Shown here piece after piece: positions 9,404 through 18,691 of a stretch of DNA of 64,000 bases. Below the pieces are notes generated by a model. That model did no database searches and had not been told where the DNA came from. It was given only the letters and a program-made list of their open reading frames with translations. The position numbers were made by a program, and so were the translations under genes. Origin of the DNA: Streptomyces fructofermentans (GTDB lineage: Bacteria > Actinomycetota > Actinomycetes > Streptomycetales > Streptomycetaceae). Every line of letters starts with the position of its first letter. Within the stretch, counting starts at the first letter, position 1. Where the stretch lies: NCBI RefSeq assembly GCF_014651055.1, contig NZ_BMWD01000001.1, forward strand, positions 356,350 to 420,349. The letters are read 5' to 3'.

Positions 9404-10086
9404 ACGACGCGCTCCATGTCCCGGGACCGTCCGTCGCGCACGACGACCTCGCGGTCCGAGTACGCGGCCACCCGGGTCTCGTGGGTGACGAGGACGACGG
9501 CGGCGTTCGTGGAGCGGGCGGCGTCCGTGAGGAGTTCCATCACGCGCTCGCCGTTCAGCGAGTCGAGGGCGCCGGTCGGCTCGTCGGCGAACAGCACGCG
9601 CGGGCCGGTGACCAGCGAGCGGGCCACGGCGACCCGCTGGCCCTGGCCGCCGGAGACCTCGCCCGGCCGCTTGGCCGCGAGGTCGTCGACCTCCAGGCGC
9701 TCCATCCAGGTCAGCGCGGTGCGTTCGGCCTCCTTGCGGGAGGTGCCGTTCAGCCGCAGGGGCAGCGCCACGTTCTCGACGCAGGTCAGCTCGGGCACGA
9801 GCTGGCCGAACTGGAAGACGAACCCGAACTCCGAGCGGCGCAGCGCGCTGCGCCGGGAGTCGTTCATCGTGGCCATTTCGAGGCCGTTGTACGTGATCGA
9901 GCCCGAGTCCGGGGTCACGATGCCGGCGAGGCAGTGCAGGAGCGTCGACTTGCCGGAGCCCGAGGGTCCCATGACGGCGACGATCTCGCCCGGGTGGATC
10001 GAGAAGCCCGCGCCGTCGAGGGCGTGGGTGGGGCCGTACGCCTTGTGCAGGTCGTGGGCCGCGAGCAGGGAGCCTGCGGGGGTCAT
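9400..10086 (-). CDS. ABC transporter ATP-binding protein (MacB/LolD type)
   Basis: 228-residue ATPase. Walker A GPSGSGKST is at 40-48, the Q-loop at Q92, the signature SGGQGQ at 145-150, Walker B with DEP at 164-170 and the H-loop at H202. It powers the FtsX-like permease encoded next. The ATG at 10086 overlaps the padR stop by ATGA; a longer frame reading through padR is rejected. Confidence 0.94.
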   Translation of the reverse strand: MTPAGSLLAAHDLHKAYGPTHALDGAGFSIHPGEIVAVMGPSGSGKSTLLHCLAGIVTPDSGSITYNGLEMATMNDSRRSALRRSEFGFVFQFGQLVPELTCVENVALPLRLNGTSRKEAERTALTWMERLEVDDLAAKRPGEVSGGQGQRVAVARSLVTGPRVLFADEPTGALDSLNGERVMELLTDAARSTNAAVVLVTHETRVAAYSDREVVVRDGRSRDMERVV

Positions 10087-10607
10087 CGGGTCACCGCCTC
10101 GGCGAGCTTGCCGAGGCGGGCGGCGGTGAGTTCGAGCCACCGCAGGTCCGCCTCGAGGTGGAAGAGGGCGTGGTCGCAGATCAGCTGGTCGGCGAGGTCG
10201 CCCTTGCGCTTGCGGTCGGTGAGGATGCGCATCATGCGCAGGTGCTCCGAGCGCTGTGTGTCGAGGATGCCGGACGCGTCCCGGTGCGTCAGGAGCGCGA
10301 GGACGACCTTGGTGTAGAGGGTCGACTGGAGGTACGGCTCCGGCTTCTCGGGTGTCGCGAGCCACTGCTGGACGTCGGTGACGCCGGCCTCGGTGATCGC
10401 GTACCGCTTGCGCTCGGGGCCGTCGCCCGCCTCGATGCCGTCGACCTCCACGAGGCCGTTCTTCAGCAGCCGGGACATCGTCGAGTAGACCTGGCCGTAG
10501 TGGAGCGGCCGGTCGTGACCGAACTTCGCGTCGAAGGCCCGCTTGAGGTCGTAGCCGTGGCGGGGCCCGGACTCCAGGAGCCCTAGGAGTGTGTGACCGA
10601 TGGACAT
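10083..10607 (-). CDS. PadR-family transcriptional regulator
   Basis: 174 residues: an N-terminal PadR winged helix (about 1-80, with GHTLLGLLESGPRHGYDLKR and VYSTMSRLLKNGLVE) and a C-terminal helical dimerisation part. PadR proteins usually repress their own operon and release DNA on binding a ligand, here likely the substrate of the exporter encoded downstream. The start codon sits just after a TAGAGT -10-like element and a large palindrome that is the obvious operator. Confidence 0.93.
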   Translation of the reverse strand: MSIGHTLLGLLESGPRHGYDLKRAFDAKFGHDRPLHYGQVYSTMSRLLKNGLVEVDGIEAGDGPERKRYAITEAGVTDVQQWLATPEKPEPYLQSTLYTKVVLALLTHRDASGILDTQRSEHLRMMRILTDRKRKGDLADQLICDHALFHLEADLRWLELTAARLGKLAEAVTR

Positions 10608-10616
10608 GCGGAGCAC

Positions 10617-10659
10617 TCTACACACGGCGTATACACCCCGTGTATACGCACGGTGTAGA
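10617..10659 (-). promoter_or_regulatory. Palindromic operator of the PadR-ABC operon
   Basis: Nested dyads share one centre at 10638. The inner arms CGTATACAC (10628-10636) and GTGTATACG (10640-10648) flank CCC. The outer arms TCTACAC (10617-10623) and GTGTAGA (10653-10659) are also perfect. The outer arm overlaps the likely -10 (TAGAGT), so a bound dimer would block RNA polymerase. Confidence 0.8.
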
Positions 10660-10730
10660 CCCGACCGCCGAGGGTACGAAGGCGCAGGTCGGGCGGCATT
10701 GTCACGGTTCTGCGACACAGGCCGGGCCGT

Positions 10731-10997
10731 CTAGCGCGCGGGCGGCTCCGGCTCCTCCTCGCCGGGCGCGGGGGGCCGTCCGCGCCGGGGGATCGGGCCC
10801 GTCCCGCCCGGCAGGCGGCCCGCCTCCGACAGCGCCCTGCGCAGCAGGAACTCGATCTGCGCGTTGGCCGAGCGCAGTTCGTCGCCCGCCCAGCGCGCCA
10901 GGGCCTCGTACACGAGCGGGTCGAGCCGCAGCAGCACCTGCTTGCGCTGCTGCCGCGGCCGCCGCTGGGGGGAAGCCCCCTCGGGAGAAGGGGTCAC
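10731..10997 (-). CDS. Small ribbon-helix-helix (Arc/CopG-like) protein
   Basis: 88 residues. Residues about 19-56 (KQVLLRLDPLVYEALARWAG, then SANAQIEFLLRRAL) fit a ribbon-helix-helix DNA-binding fold, flanked by a basic N-terminus and a Pro/Glu-rich tail. The GTG start overlaps the SPFH stop as GTGA, so the two are coupled. Likely role: autoregulation of the SPFH operon through the palindrome at 11991-12004. This is inference. Confidence 0.8.
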   Translation of the reverse strand: MTPSPEGASPQRRPRQQRKQVLLRLDPLVYEALARWAGDELRSANAQIEFLLRRALSEAGRLPGGTGPIPRRGRPPAPGEEEPEPPAR

Positions 10998-11929
10998 TGG
11001 TAGAGGGACCCCGTGTTCAGGACGGGCTGCGGGGCGCGGTCGCCGCACAGCACCACGAGCAGGTTCGACACCATGGCCGCCTTGCGTTCGGGGTCCAGCT
11101 CGACGATGTCCTGCTCGGCGATCCGGGCGAGCGCGGCCTCGACCATGCCGACCGCCCCGTCCACGATCTGCCGCCGCGCGGCCACGACCGCGCCGGCCTG
11201 CTGCCGCTGGAGCATCGCCGAGGCGATCTCGGGCGCGTACGCGAGGTGGGTGAAGCGCGACTCGATGATCTCGACCCCGGCGGCCTCCACGCGCGCGTGC
11301 AGTTCGACGGCCAGCTTCTCGGTGATCTCCTCCGCGTTGCCCCGCAGCGACAGGCCCTCCTCGTCATGGGCGTCGTACGGGTACTCGATCGCGATGTGGC
11401 GCACCGCGGCCTCGGTCTGCGTGGCGACGAACTCCAGGAAGTCGTCCACCTCGAAGGTCGCCTGCGCGGTGTCCTCCACGCGCCACACCACGACCGCGGC
11501 CAGCTCGATGGGGTTGCCGTAGGCATCGTTGACCTTCAGGACGGCCGTCTCGTGGTTGCGGACCCGCGTCGAGATCTTCGTACGGGAGGTGAGCGGGTTC
11601 ACCCAGCGCAGGCCGTCCTCGCGGATCGTCCCGCGGTAGCGCCCGAAGAGCTGGACCACCCGGGCCTCGCCCGGTGCCACGGTGTTGAGGCCGCACATGG
11701 CGACGAAGGCCGCGAGGCCGATCAGGACCCCCGCCACGACGAGCGTGGCCTTGGCGCCGGTCGGGCCCACCGCCGTGGCGGTGACGACCAACCCCGCGCC
11801 CAGCAGCAGTCCGACGAGTCCGAGCAGCAGCGCGAGCCCCCCGCCGATGCTCTGCGCGGTGAACTCGCGCACGCGGGGAGCGGGCATCTGCGGTACGTCG
11901 GCGATGTCCGGAGAGTCGTGCGTGGACAT
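10994..11929 (-). CDS. SPFH/Band 7 (prohibitin-like) membrane protein
   Basis: 311 residues. Two hydrophobic segments near 28-52 and 55-75 are followed by the SPFH domain (about 75-270: [19 protein letters not shown], then [15 protein letters not shown]) and a helical C-terminus. SPFH proteins form large membrane microdomain assemblies. The ATG at 11929 is preceded by GGGGGATCACC. Its partner gene encodes a small RHH protein rather than the more common NfeD protease partner. Confidence 0.92.
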   Translation of the reverse strand: MSTHDSPDIADVPQMPAPRVREFTAQSIGGGLALLLGLVGLLLGAGLVVTATAVGPTGAKATLVVAGVLIGLAAFVAMCGLNTVAPGEARVVQLFGRYRGTIREDGLRWVNPLTSRTKISTRVRNHETAVLKVNDAYGNPIELAAVVVWRVEDTAQATFEVDDFLEFVATQTEAAVRHIAIEYPYDAHDEEGLSLRGNAEEITEKLAVELHARVEAAGVEIIESRFTHLAYAPEIASAMLQRQQAGAVVAARRQIVDGAVGMVEAALARIAEQDIVELDPERKAAMVSNLLVVLCGDRAPQPVLNTGSLYQ

Positions 11930-11990
11930 GGTGATCCCCCGTTTCGTGGTGCCGTGGCGCACCGCGCGGATGCGGGGCGCCGACCTATCC

Positions 11991-12004
11991 AAGTGATATC
12001 ACTT
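11991..12004 (-). promoter_or_regulatory. 14-bp perfect palindrome upstream of SPFH operon
   Basis: AAGTGATATCACTT is a perfect 14-bp palindrome 61 bp upstream of the SPFH start, in a sharply AT-richer island. GGATAGGT on the minus strand just downstream could be a -10. It is a strong operator candidate for the RHH protein of the same operon. Confidence 0.7.
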
Positions 12005-12188
12005 TTTTCGTCACGGCAACCTTCCGCCCGCGTGGTTCGTCGGTTCCAGTGGGACGGGTGCTGATTCTCACGTCCTGAAAAGGCCGGATCGGCCGACCTT
12101 TGTCCCCAGGTGCGGTGTTAGTTTGCTGAGCTGACCCGAGCGATGGACCTGTGAGACACGAGAGACGGAAGCGGAGCGGATCGGACCC

Positions 12189-14480
12189 ATGGGAAGAGCG
12201 GAAGAGAGACGAGCGCGCCGGCGCGGTGGCCACCGCTCCGAGTCGAAGAGCTCGTCCGGTGCCGACGGCAAGGGCTTCATACGCCGGCTCTTCACCTGGA
12301 AGAGGATCCTCGGCACGTTCTTCGGCCTCTGCCTGCTCGGGCTGGGCGCCTTCGTCGTGCTGTACGTGATGATCGACATTCCCAAGGGCAACGCCGCCGC
12401 CAAGGAACAGAGCAACATCTACAAGTACAGCGACGGCACGACACTCGCCCGCGACGGCGAGGTCAACCGCGAGGTCGTCGACCTGGCGCAGGTCCCCAAG
12501 AAGGTCCAGCGGACCTTCGTCGCGGCCGAGAACAAGTCCTTCTACCGGGACTCCGGCGTCGACCTCAAGGGCACCACCCGCGGTGTGATCAACACGCTCT
12601 CGGGCAAGGGCAAGCAGGGTGGTTCGACGATCACCCAGCAGTACGTCAAGAACTACTACCTGACCCAGGACCAGACGGTCACGCGCAAGCTCAAGGAACT
12701 GGTCATCTCGCTCAAGGTGGACCGCCAGTACTCCAAGGACGAGATCCTCGCGGGCTACATCAACACCAGCTACTACGGACGCAACGCGTGGGGCATCCAG
12801 GCCGCCGCGCAGGCGTACTACGGCGTCGACGCGGACCGGCTGAAGGTCGAGCAGGGCGCGTACCTCGCCGCGCTGCTCCAGGCGCCGAGCCAGTACGACT
12901 GGGCGGTCGCCAGTGACACCAGCAAGAAGCTGGTCAAGAACCGCTGGAACTACGTCCTGGACAACATGGTCGAGGAGAACTGGCTCGACGCCACCGAGCG
13001 CGACGGCATGAAGTTCCCCGTGCCCGAGGACCCCAAGGGCGCCCCCGGGCTGGAGGGCCAGGCCGGCTACCTGGTGGAGGCCGCCAACGCCACGCTCCAG
13101 AGGCAGCTCGTCGCCGACGGCGCCGCCGCGGACATCGACGAGGCCCAGGCGATGGTCAAGGCCGGCGGCTGGACCATCACGCTGAACATCGACCCGAAGA
13201 AGCAGGCACTGCTGGAGAAGGCCGTCAAGGCCAAGCTCACCAGCAAGCTCGACGGCAAGAAGCGCAAGGTCGACGCCGACGTGCAGGCCGGAGCGGTGTC
13301 CGTCAGCCCGAAGACCGGCAAGGTCGTCGCGATGTACGGAGGCGTGGACTACGTCAAGCACTTCACCAACAACGCGACGCGCCGCGACTACCAGCCCGCG
13401 TCCACGTTCAAGCCGCTGATCCTGGCCGCGGCCGTCGACCGGAACGCGGTGACGCAGGACGACGACCCGATCACCGCGAACACGATCTACGACGGCACGA
13501 GCCGCCGGCCCGTCGTCGATGACGGACGCAAGGTCGGCTTCTCGCCGCCCAACGAGGACCAGGTCGACTACGGCGACGTCACCGTGCAGACGGCCATGAA
13601 CAAGTCCATCAACTCCGTCTTCGCCCAGATGGGCGTCGACGTCGGCATGGACCAGGTCATGAAGACCGCCGGCGAACTCGGCATGGACGTCGAGGGGGTC
13701 AAGTCGGTGCCGGCCCAGACCCTGGGCACCATGGGCGCGAGCCCGCTGGAGATGGCCGGCGTCTACGCGACCCTCGACAACCACGGGAAGAAGGTCACCC
13801 CGGCCCTCGTGAAGTCGGCCGACCACAAGGACCGCCCGGTGAAGTTCCCCGACCCGGTCGGTGAGCAGGTCATCAGCCGCGAGGCCGCCGACACGGTCAC
13901 CTCGGTGCTGACCGGCGTGGTCGACGACGGTACGGCCAGGACCTCCGTGCGCGACAACCCGGCCCGCGACGGCCAGCAGGTCGCCGGCAAGACGGGTACG
14001 TCCGACGAGAACCGGTCCGCCTGGTTCACCGGCTACACGCCGGACCTGGTGACCTCGGTCGGCCTGTTCGGCGAGGACGACAAGCCCCCGCACAAGCAGG
14101 TGTCCCTGTCCGGCGCCACGGGACTCATCCCGGGCAAGGGCCGCATCAACGGCGGTGGCTACCCGGCCCAGATATGGGCGACGTACACCTTCGGCGCGAT
14201 GGGCGCCGTCGACAAGTTCGACCTGGAGACCGACCAGGGCGCGGCCGTCCAGCCGACCGTGCGGCCGAGCCGCAGCGAGACGCAGGAGCCGACCGAGGAG
14301 CCCACCGAGGAGCCGACGACCAGCGCCCCGCCGACGACGGAGGAGCCGACCGAGGAGCCCACCGAGGAGCCCACCGAGGAGCCGACGACGGAGGAGCCCA
14401 CGGACGAGCCGACGGATCCGACCACGTCACCGCCGGTCGACCTCCCCGACGGCGGGACCGTGAGATCCGGCAGGCCGTGA
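12189..14480 (+). CDS. Class A penicillin-binding protein (transglycosylase/transpeptidase)
   Basis: 763-residue bifunctional peptidoglycan synthase anchored by one membrane segment (about 38-62). The GT51 domain (75-250) has E114, GGSTITQQ at 145-152 and RKLKELVISLK at 166-176. The transpeptidase domain has STFK at 405-408, SIN at 473-475 and KTG at 601-603. Motif 1 reads ENKSF rather than the common EDxxF, with the catalytic Glu kept. The external tail after 698 is made of TEEP repeats ending in a Pro/Thr-rich stretch. The gene is monocistronic with a strong terminator. Confidence 0.93.
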   Translation: MGRAEERRARRRGGHRSESKSSSGADGKGFIRRLFTWKRILGTFFGLCLLGLGAFVVLYVMIDIPKGNAAAKEQSNIYKYSDGTTLARDGEVNREVVDLAQVPKKVQRTFVAAENKSFYRDSGVDLKGTTRGVINTLSGKGKQGGSTITQQYVKNYYLTQDQTVTRKLKELVISLKVDRQYSKDEILAGYINTSYYGRNAWGIQAAAQAYYGVDADRLKVEQGAYLAALLQAPSQYDWAVASDTSKKLVKNRWNYVLDNMVEENWLDATERDGMKFPVPEDPKGAPGLEGQAGYLVEAANATLQRQLVADGAAADIDEAQAMVKAGGWTITLNIDPKKQALLEKAVKAKLTSKLDGKKRKVDADVQAGAVSVSPKTGKVVAMYGGVDYVKHFTNNATRRDYQPASTFKPLILAAAVDRNAVTQDDDPITANTIYDGTSRRPVVDDGRKVGFSPPNEDQVDYGDVTVQTAMNKSINSVFAQMGVDVGMDQVMKTAGELGMDVEGVKSVPAQTLGTMGASPLEMAGVYATLDNHGKKVTPALVKSADHKDRPVKFPDPVGEQVISREAADTVTSVLTGVVDDGTARTSVRDNPARDGQQVAGKTGTSDENRSAWFTGYTPDLVTSVGLFGEDDKPPHKQVSLSGATGLIPGKGRINGGGYPAQIWATYTFGAMGAVDKFDLETDQGAAVQPTVRPSRSETQEPTEEPTEEPTTSAPPTTEEPTEEPTEEPTEEPTTEEPTDEPTDPTTSPPVDLPDGGTVRSGRP

Positions 14481-14490
14481 CGGAGGCATG

Positions 14491-14538
14491 ACGTGCGGAG
14501 GGCGCCCGGGGCGACTGCCCCGGGCGCCCTCCGCACGT
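14491..14538. terminator. Long perfect hairpin, bidirectional
   Basis: Two perfect 22-nt arms (14491-14512 and 14517-14538) with a GACT loop lie between the convergent PBP and catalase genes, ending 8 bp before the catalase stop. Confidence 0.9.
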
Positions 14539-14545
14539 CGGCGGG

Positions 14546-16012
14546 TCAGTCGCCGTCGACCTCGTTGGCGATGCGGTCGCCGATCTGCTTGTCGACCGAG
14601 CGCCAGTACTGGAACGCGCGCTCCAGCACCGGGCGGGAGACGCCGTCCAGCAGATGGCCGCTGACGTTGGACACGAGCCGGTCGCGGGCCGCGTCGTCGA
14701 AGACCTGGCGCACCATCGTGCCCGCCTGGCCCCAGTCGTCGTCCTCGCGGTGCGGCTTGTACGCCTCGCGCACCAGCTCACCGGCCGTCCGCCAGCTCGC
14801 CGGGTCCCCGAACCGGCCGTCGTAGTCCGCCGCCGGGCCGCCGTAGGAGTTGGGCGCGTAGGGGCGGGCCGTGTTCGACGGCTCGTAGCGCATCGGACCG
14901 TCCTTGGCGTACGAACTCACCGGCGAGTGCGGCCGGTTGGGCGGCAGCTGCGCGTAGTTCGGCCCGATCCGGTACCGGTGCGTGTCGGGGTACGAGAACA
15001 GCCGGCCCAGCAGCATCTTGTCCGGCGAGGGCCCGATGCCCGGCACGAGGTTGGACGGCTCGAAGGCCGCCTGCTCGATGTGGACGAAGTAGTCCTCGGG
15101 GTTCCGGTCGAGGGTCATCCGCCCCACGTCGATCAGCGGGTAGTCCGCGTGCGGCCAGACCTTGGTCAGGTCGAAGGGGTTGAAGCGGTAGTCCGCCGCG
15201 TCCTCGAAGGGCATGATCTGGACCTTCAGCGTCCAGCTCGGAGCGTTCCCCGACTCGATCGACCCGTACAGGTCCCGGCGGTGCCTGTCGGGGTCCGAAC
15301 CCGCCAGCTCGTCGGCCTCGGCCTGGGTCAGGAAGTCGATGCCCTGGTCGGTCTTGAAGTGGTACTTCACCCAGAACCGCTCACCGGCGCCGTTGATCCA
15401 CATGTAGGTGTGCGACGAGTAGCCGTTCATGTGGCGGTACGTCTTCGGGATGCCCCGGTCGCCCATCAGCCAGGTCACCTGGTGCGCCGACTCGGGGGAG
15501 AGCGTCCAGAAGTCCCACTGCATGTCGTGGTCGCGCAGCCCCGTCGCCGGGTGGCGCTTCTGGGAGCGGATGAAGTCCTGGAACTTGATGGTGTCACGGA
15601 CGAAGAAGACCGGGGTGTTGTTGCCCACCATGTCGTAATTGCCGTGCTCGGTGTAGAACTTGAGCGCGAAACCGCGGGGGTCGCGCCAGGTGTCCGGCGA
15701 GCCCTGCTCGCCCGCCACGGTGGAGAAGCGGGCCAGCATCTCGGTCCGCCTGCCCGGCTGGAACAGGTCGGCCCTGGTGAACTGGCTCACGTCGTTGGTG
15801 ACTTCGAAGAATCCGTACGCGCCACTGCCCTTGGCGTGCACCACCCGCTCGGGCACCCGCTCCCGGTTGAACTGCGCCATCTTCTCGATGAGGTAGTGGT
15901 CCTGGAGCAGGATCGGGCCGTCGGGGCCGACGGTGAGCGAGTGTTCGTCGCTCTCCACCGGAATTCCGACGTTGTTCGTGGTGTACGGAGCCTTCTGGGG
16001 TTCCTGCGTCAC
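14546..16012 (-). CDS. katA: Monofunctional heme catalase
   Basis: 488-residue small-subunit catalase that dismutates hydrogen peroxide in the cytosol. The active-site His is H59 in RVVHAKG, the distal Asn is N132 in GNNTPVFF, and the proximal heme ligand is Y341 in [12 protein letters not shown]. Spacings match the family. The GTG start at 16012 follows GGGAGGA. The katA name is by family only. No CatR/Fur-type gene is adjacent; two palindromes lie upstream. Confidence 0.93.
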   Translation of the reverse strand: MTQEPQKAPYTTNNVGIPVESDEHSLTVGPDGPILLQDHYLIEKMAQFNRERVPERVVHAKGSGAYGFFEVTNDVSQFTRADLFQPGRRTEMLARFSTVAGEQGSPDTWRDPRGFALKFYTEHGNYDMVGNNTPVFFVRDTIKFQDFIRSQKRHPATGLRDHDMQWDFWTLSPESAHQVTWLMGDRGIPKTYRHMNGYSSHTYMWINGAGERFWVKYHFKTDQGIDFLTQAEADELAGSDPDRHRRDLYGSIESGNAPSWTLKVQIMPFEDAADYRFNPFDLTKVWPHADYPLIDVGRMTLDRNPEDYFVHIEQAAFEPSNLVPGIGPSPDKMLLGRLFSYPDTHRYRIGPNYAQLPPNRPHSPVSSYAKDGPMRYEPSNTARPYAPNSYGGPAADYDGRFGDPASWRTAGELVREAYKPHREDDDWGQAGTMVRQVFDDAARDRLVSNVSGHLLDGVSRPVLERAFQYWRSVDKQIGDRIANEVDGD

Positions 16013-16074
16013 GAGCGTCCTCCCGTCGAGAAGAGAGTGGTCAGGTCGCTTCGATCACCCCAGCAGTCAACTCC

Positions 16075-16111
16075 GCCGACACCGTGTCGGCAACATTTGG
16101 ACGCGGTCCAA
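16075..16111 (-). promoter_or_regulatory. Two palindromes upstream of catalase
   Basis: Perfect dyads: GCCGACAC-C-GTGTCGGC (16075-16091) and TTGGAC-GCG-GTCCAA (16097-16111), 63 to 99 bp upstream of the catalase GTG. They are six bases apart and could bind one or two dimeric regulators. Nothing in the window names the regulator. Confidence 0.6.
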
Positions 16112-16162
16112 GGCCGGTACGGGTCCGGGGAGCGGCCCCGGGGTGCGCCCGACGGGTACCCC

Positions 16163-18328
16163 TCAGTTCCGGTTCAACTCGAACCAGACCACCTTTCCCG
16201 TGCTCAACCGGGTCGCACCCCACCGCCTGGCCAGCCTGTTCACCAGATACAGGCCCCGGCCGCCCTCGTCGGTGGCCCGCGCCTGCCGCAGCCGCGGCAG
16301 CTGCGGCACGTCGTCGCCCACCTCGCAACGCAGCACGTCCGTACGGAGCAACCGCAGGGTGACAGGGCGTGACGCGTAGCGCACGGCGTTCGTCACGACC
16401 TCGCTGACCAGCAGTTCCACGGAGTCCGTGAGGTCCTCCATGTCCCAGCGTGCGAGCGCCTTGCGGGCCAGTCGACGGGCCTTGCCCGGGGCGGAGTCCT
16501 CCGGGTCCAGATGCCAGAACGCCACGTCACTGGGCGCGATCCCGTCGAAGCGGGCCGCGAGCAGCGCGATGTCGTCGTCCCGGTCGCCAGGACCGAGCAT
16601 GTCCAGCACCTCGTCGCAGAGCGCCTCCAGCGGCGGCGGATGGTCCGCGCCGGTGAGCTGCGCGGTCGCGGCGAGCTTCTCCCGCAACTGCTCTATCCCG
16701 GTCCACACGTCGCGCAGCCGCGACTCGACCAGGCCGTCGGTGTACAGCAGCAGCGTGGCCCCGGCCGGCGCGTCCAGCTCGACCGCCTCGAAGTCCACTC
16801 CGCCCACACCGATCGGGGCGCCCGGCGGCACCCGCAGCACCTCGGCCCGGCCGCCCAGGTGCAGCAGGACGGGCGGCGGATGGCCCGCGTTGGCGATGGT
16901 GATCCGGTGCGAGACCGGGTCGTACACCGCGTAGAGGCAGGTCGCCATGCGGTCGGTGCCCAGCCGCTGCGCCTGCTCGTCGAGGTGGTGCAGCACCTCC
17001 TGCGGAGGCAGGTCCAGCCCGGCCAGGGTCTGCGCCGTCGTGCGCAGCTGGCCCATGATCGCGGCCGAGGTCATGGAGTGGCCCATGACGTCACCCACCA
17101 CGAGGGCCACCCGGCTGCCCGGCAGCGGGATCGCGTCGTACCAGTCGCCTCCCACCCGGGCCGTCTCGGCCGCCGGGAGGTAGCGGGACGCCAGCCGGAC
17201 ACCGGTCGGCCGCGGCAGGGTCTCGGGCAGCATCGTGCGCTGGAGTTCGTCGGCGATGTACGCCTCGCGCCCGTACAGCACGGCCTTGTCGATGCCGAGC
17301 GCGCTGTACGTGGCGAGCTGGGCCGCCACCAGCAGGTCGTCGGCCTCGAAGGCCGGCCGGTCGGGGCGGCGCAGGAACAGCGCGGCCCCGATCACCCGCC
17401 TGCGGCCGCGCAGCGGGGCGAGGATCGCCCGCTGCCCGCCCGGCACGGTCAGCTCGTCGCCGATCAGCTCGGGCAGCGCGGCACGCGCGGCGGGCGCGTC
17501 CGCGAACACGGGCCGTACGCCCCGCAGCACCTCGTTGAGCGCGCCGCCGGGCCGCACCGTGCACAGCTCCGCGGTGATCCCGAGGTCCGGCTCGGGCTGG
17601 AGCGCGGGCAGCAGGAAGCCCTCGGTGTCCCGGTCCTCCGGGATCCGGTCGGTGCGCCGCAGCCGCAGGACGACGGGCCCCGTGGGGCGCTCGTCGCCGA
17701 CGGGCAGCGGATCGCGCAGATAGACGAGGATCGCGTCCGAGAAGGTCGGCACGGTGGCCCGGCACAGGCCCATCACGATCTCGTCGAGGTCGATGCCGCG
17801 GGCGATCCGCCGGGTGGCTGCCCCCACGAAGCGCAGCCGGTCGCCGTCACGGCGCATGGGCATGGGTGTGCCGGGTGCGGGTCCCATGCCCTTGCGCCGC
17901 TCCTTGCCGCTCTGGGCGGCGGAGGTCTCCCCGCCGGACTGGACCGGGATGCCCTCGGGCGCCGGGCGAGGGCGGTGCTGGTCGGGCTGCGCCGCCGACG
18001 GCTGGGAGTGCTCGGACCCCGAGGCGTCCGGACCGCGGCCCCCCGGCGGGGCGGACGGGCCCTGGCCGCCCGTGGGCGCGGGCGTCCCGGTGGCGGCCGT
18101 ACGGGTGCCCTTGGGGGGCTGCCCGTCGGCCGGCGGCCCGGCGGCGCCGGACGAGGCGGGCGCCTCGGCTGGCCGGCCCTGTGCCGGTAAGCCGGGGGAG
18201 CCCTGCGGCCCCGGCTCCGGGGTACGCAGCAGCGCCCCGCGGGGATCCGCGGGGGCGGTGGGCCGGGCAGCGCTTGGCTGGCGGCGCTCGTGTGAGGTGG
18301 GGTGCTCCGTCACGCGTGTCGAATCCAT
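16163..18328 (-). CDS. SpoIIE/PP2C phosphatase with GAF and anti-sigma-like ATPase domains
   Basis: 721 residues. A long disordered Pro/Gly/Ala-rich N-terminus (1-150) is followed by a GAF-like sensor (about 160-345), a SpoIIE-type PP2C phosphatase (about 365-555: RVGGDWYDAIPL, ALVVGDVMGH, LLLYTDGLVESR) and a HATPase_c domain (about 590-715: ELLVSEVVTNAVRYA, GRGLYLVNRLARRWG). Such proteins dephosphorylate anti-anti-sigma factors; the ATPase part may be a built-in kinase. No anti-anti-sigma gene is nearby. The ATG at 18328 was used; a GTG at 18313 is an alternative. Confidence 0.9.
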   Translation of the reverse strand: MDSTRVTEHPTSHERRQPSAARPTAPADPRGALLRTPEPGPQGSPGLPAQGRPAEAPASSGAAGPPADGQPPKGTRTAATGTPAPTGGQGPSAPPGGRGPDASGSEHSQPSAAQPDQHRPRPAPEGIPVQSGGETSAAQSGKERRKGMGPAPGTPMPMRRDGDRLRFVGAATRRIARGIDLDEIVMGLCRATVPTFSDAILVYLRDPLPVGDERPTGPVVLRLRRTDRIPEDRDTEGFLLPALQPEPDLGITAELCTVRPGGALNEVLRGVRPVFADAPAARAALPELIGDELTVPGGQRAILAPLRGRRRVIGAALFLRRPDRPAFEADDLLVAAQLATYSALGIDKAVLYGREAYIADELQRTMLPETLPRPTGVRLASRYLPAAETARVGGDWYDAIPLPGSRVALVVGDVMGHSMTSAAIMGQLRTTAQTLAGLDLPPQEVLHHLDEQAQRLGTDRMATCLYAVYDPVSHRITIANAGHPPPVLLHLGGRAEVLRVPPGAPIGVGGVDFEAVELDAPAGATLLLYTDGLVESRLRDVWTGIEQLREKLAATAQLTGADHPPPLEALCDEVLDMLGPGDRDDDIALLAARFDGIAPSDVAFWHLDPEDSAPGKARRLARKALARWDMEDLTDSVELLVSEVVTNAVRYASRPVTLRLLRTDVLRCEVGDDVPQLPRLRQARATDEGGRGLYLVNRLARRWGATRLSTGKVVWFELNRN

Positions 18329-18691
18329 CCGTCCGGTGCTGCGCGCCGTGCGTGCAGTTCGTCCCGCAGAAAACCCGATACCCGGAATGCGTGCCCCAGG
18401 AACGGAATCCCCGCGTGGTCAGACAGCCTCTCAGAAGAGGGCCCGTTGGGCACCGGCGGGAACGGCCCGTCCGGACGTCTCCAGACCGCGATGCGGCCCT
18501 CGTACCCCTCGATCACGTCCTGCCGCCCCTCGGTGACGTTCGGTCAAGCCCGGCGTGCGCCCCGGGAGTTGCCCCGTCGCGCCCACCCGCCACCCGACCA
18601 CCGCTCCCCAACGTCGGTGCTGCGCACCGGCCCTGACTGTTCGTTGCGGAGGACGATCCTACGGTTCTACCACGGGGGCGCATCAAGGGTC
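18329..18691. other. Intergenic, no gene seen
   Basis: 363 bp upstream of the phosphatase gene and downstream of the DUF402 gene, both on the minus strand. Short open frames here lack ribosome binding sites and family features. On the minus strand GGGTAT followed by GGTTTT near 18370-18390 may be promoter material, without a convincing consensus. Confidence 0.4.

Noticed and set aside
11985..14093. A 702-codon open frame antisense to the PBP gene
   Set aside because: Shadow of a gene with complete transglycosylase and transpeptidase motifs.
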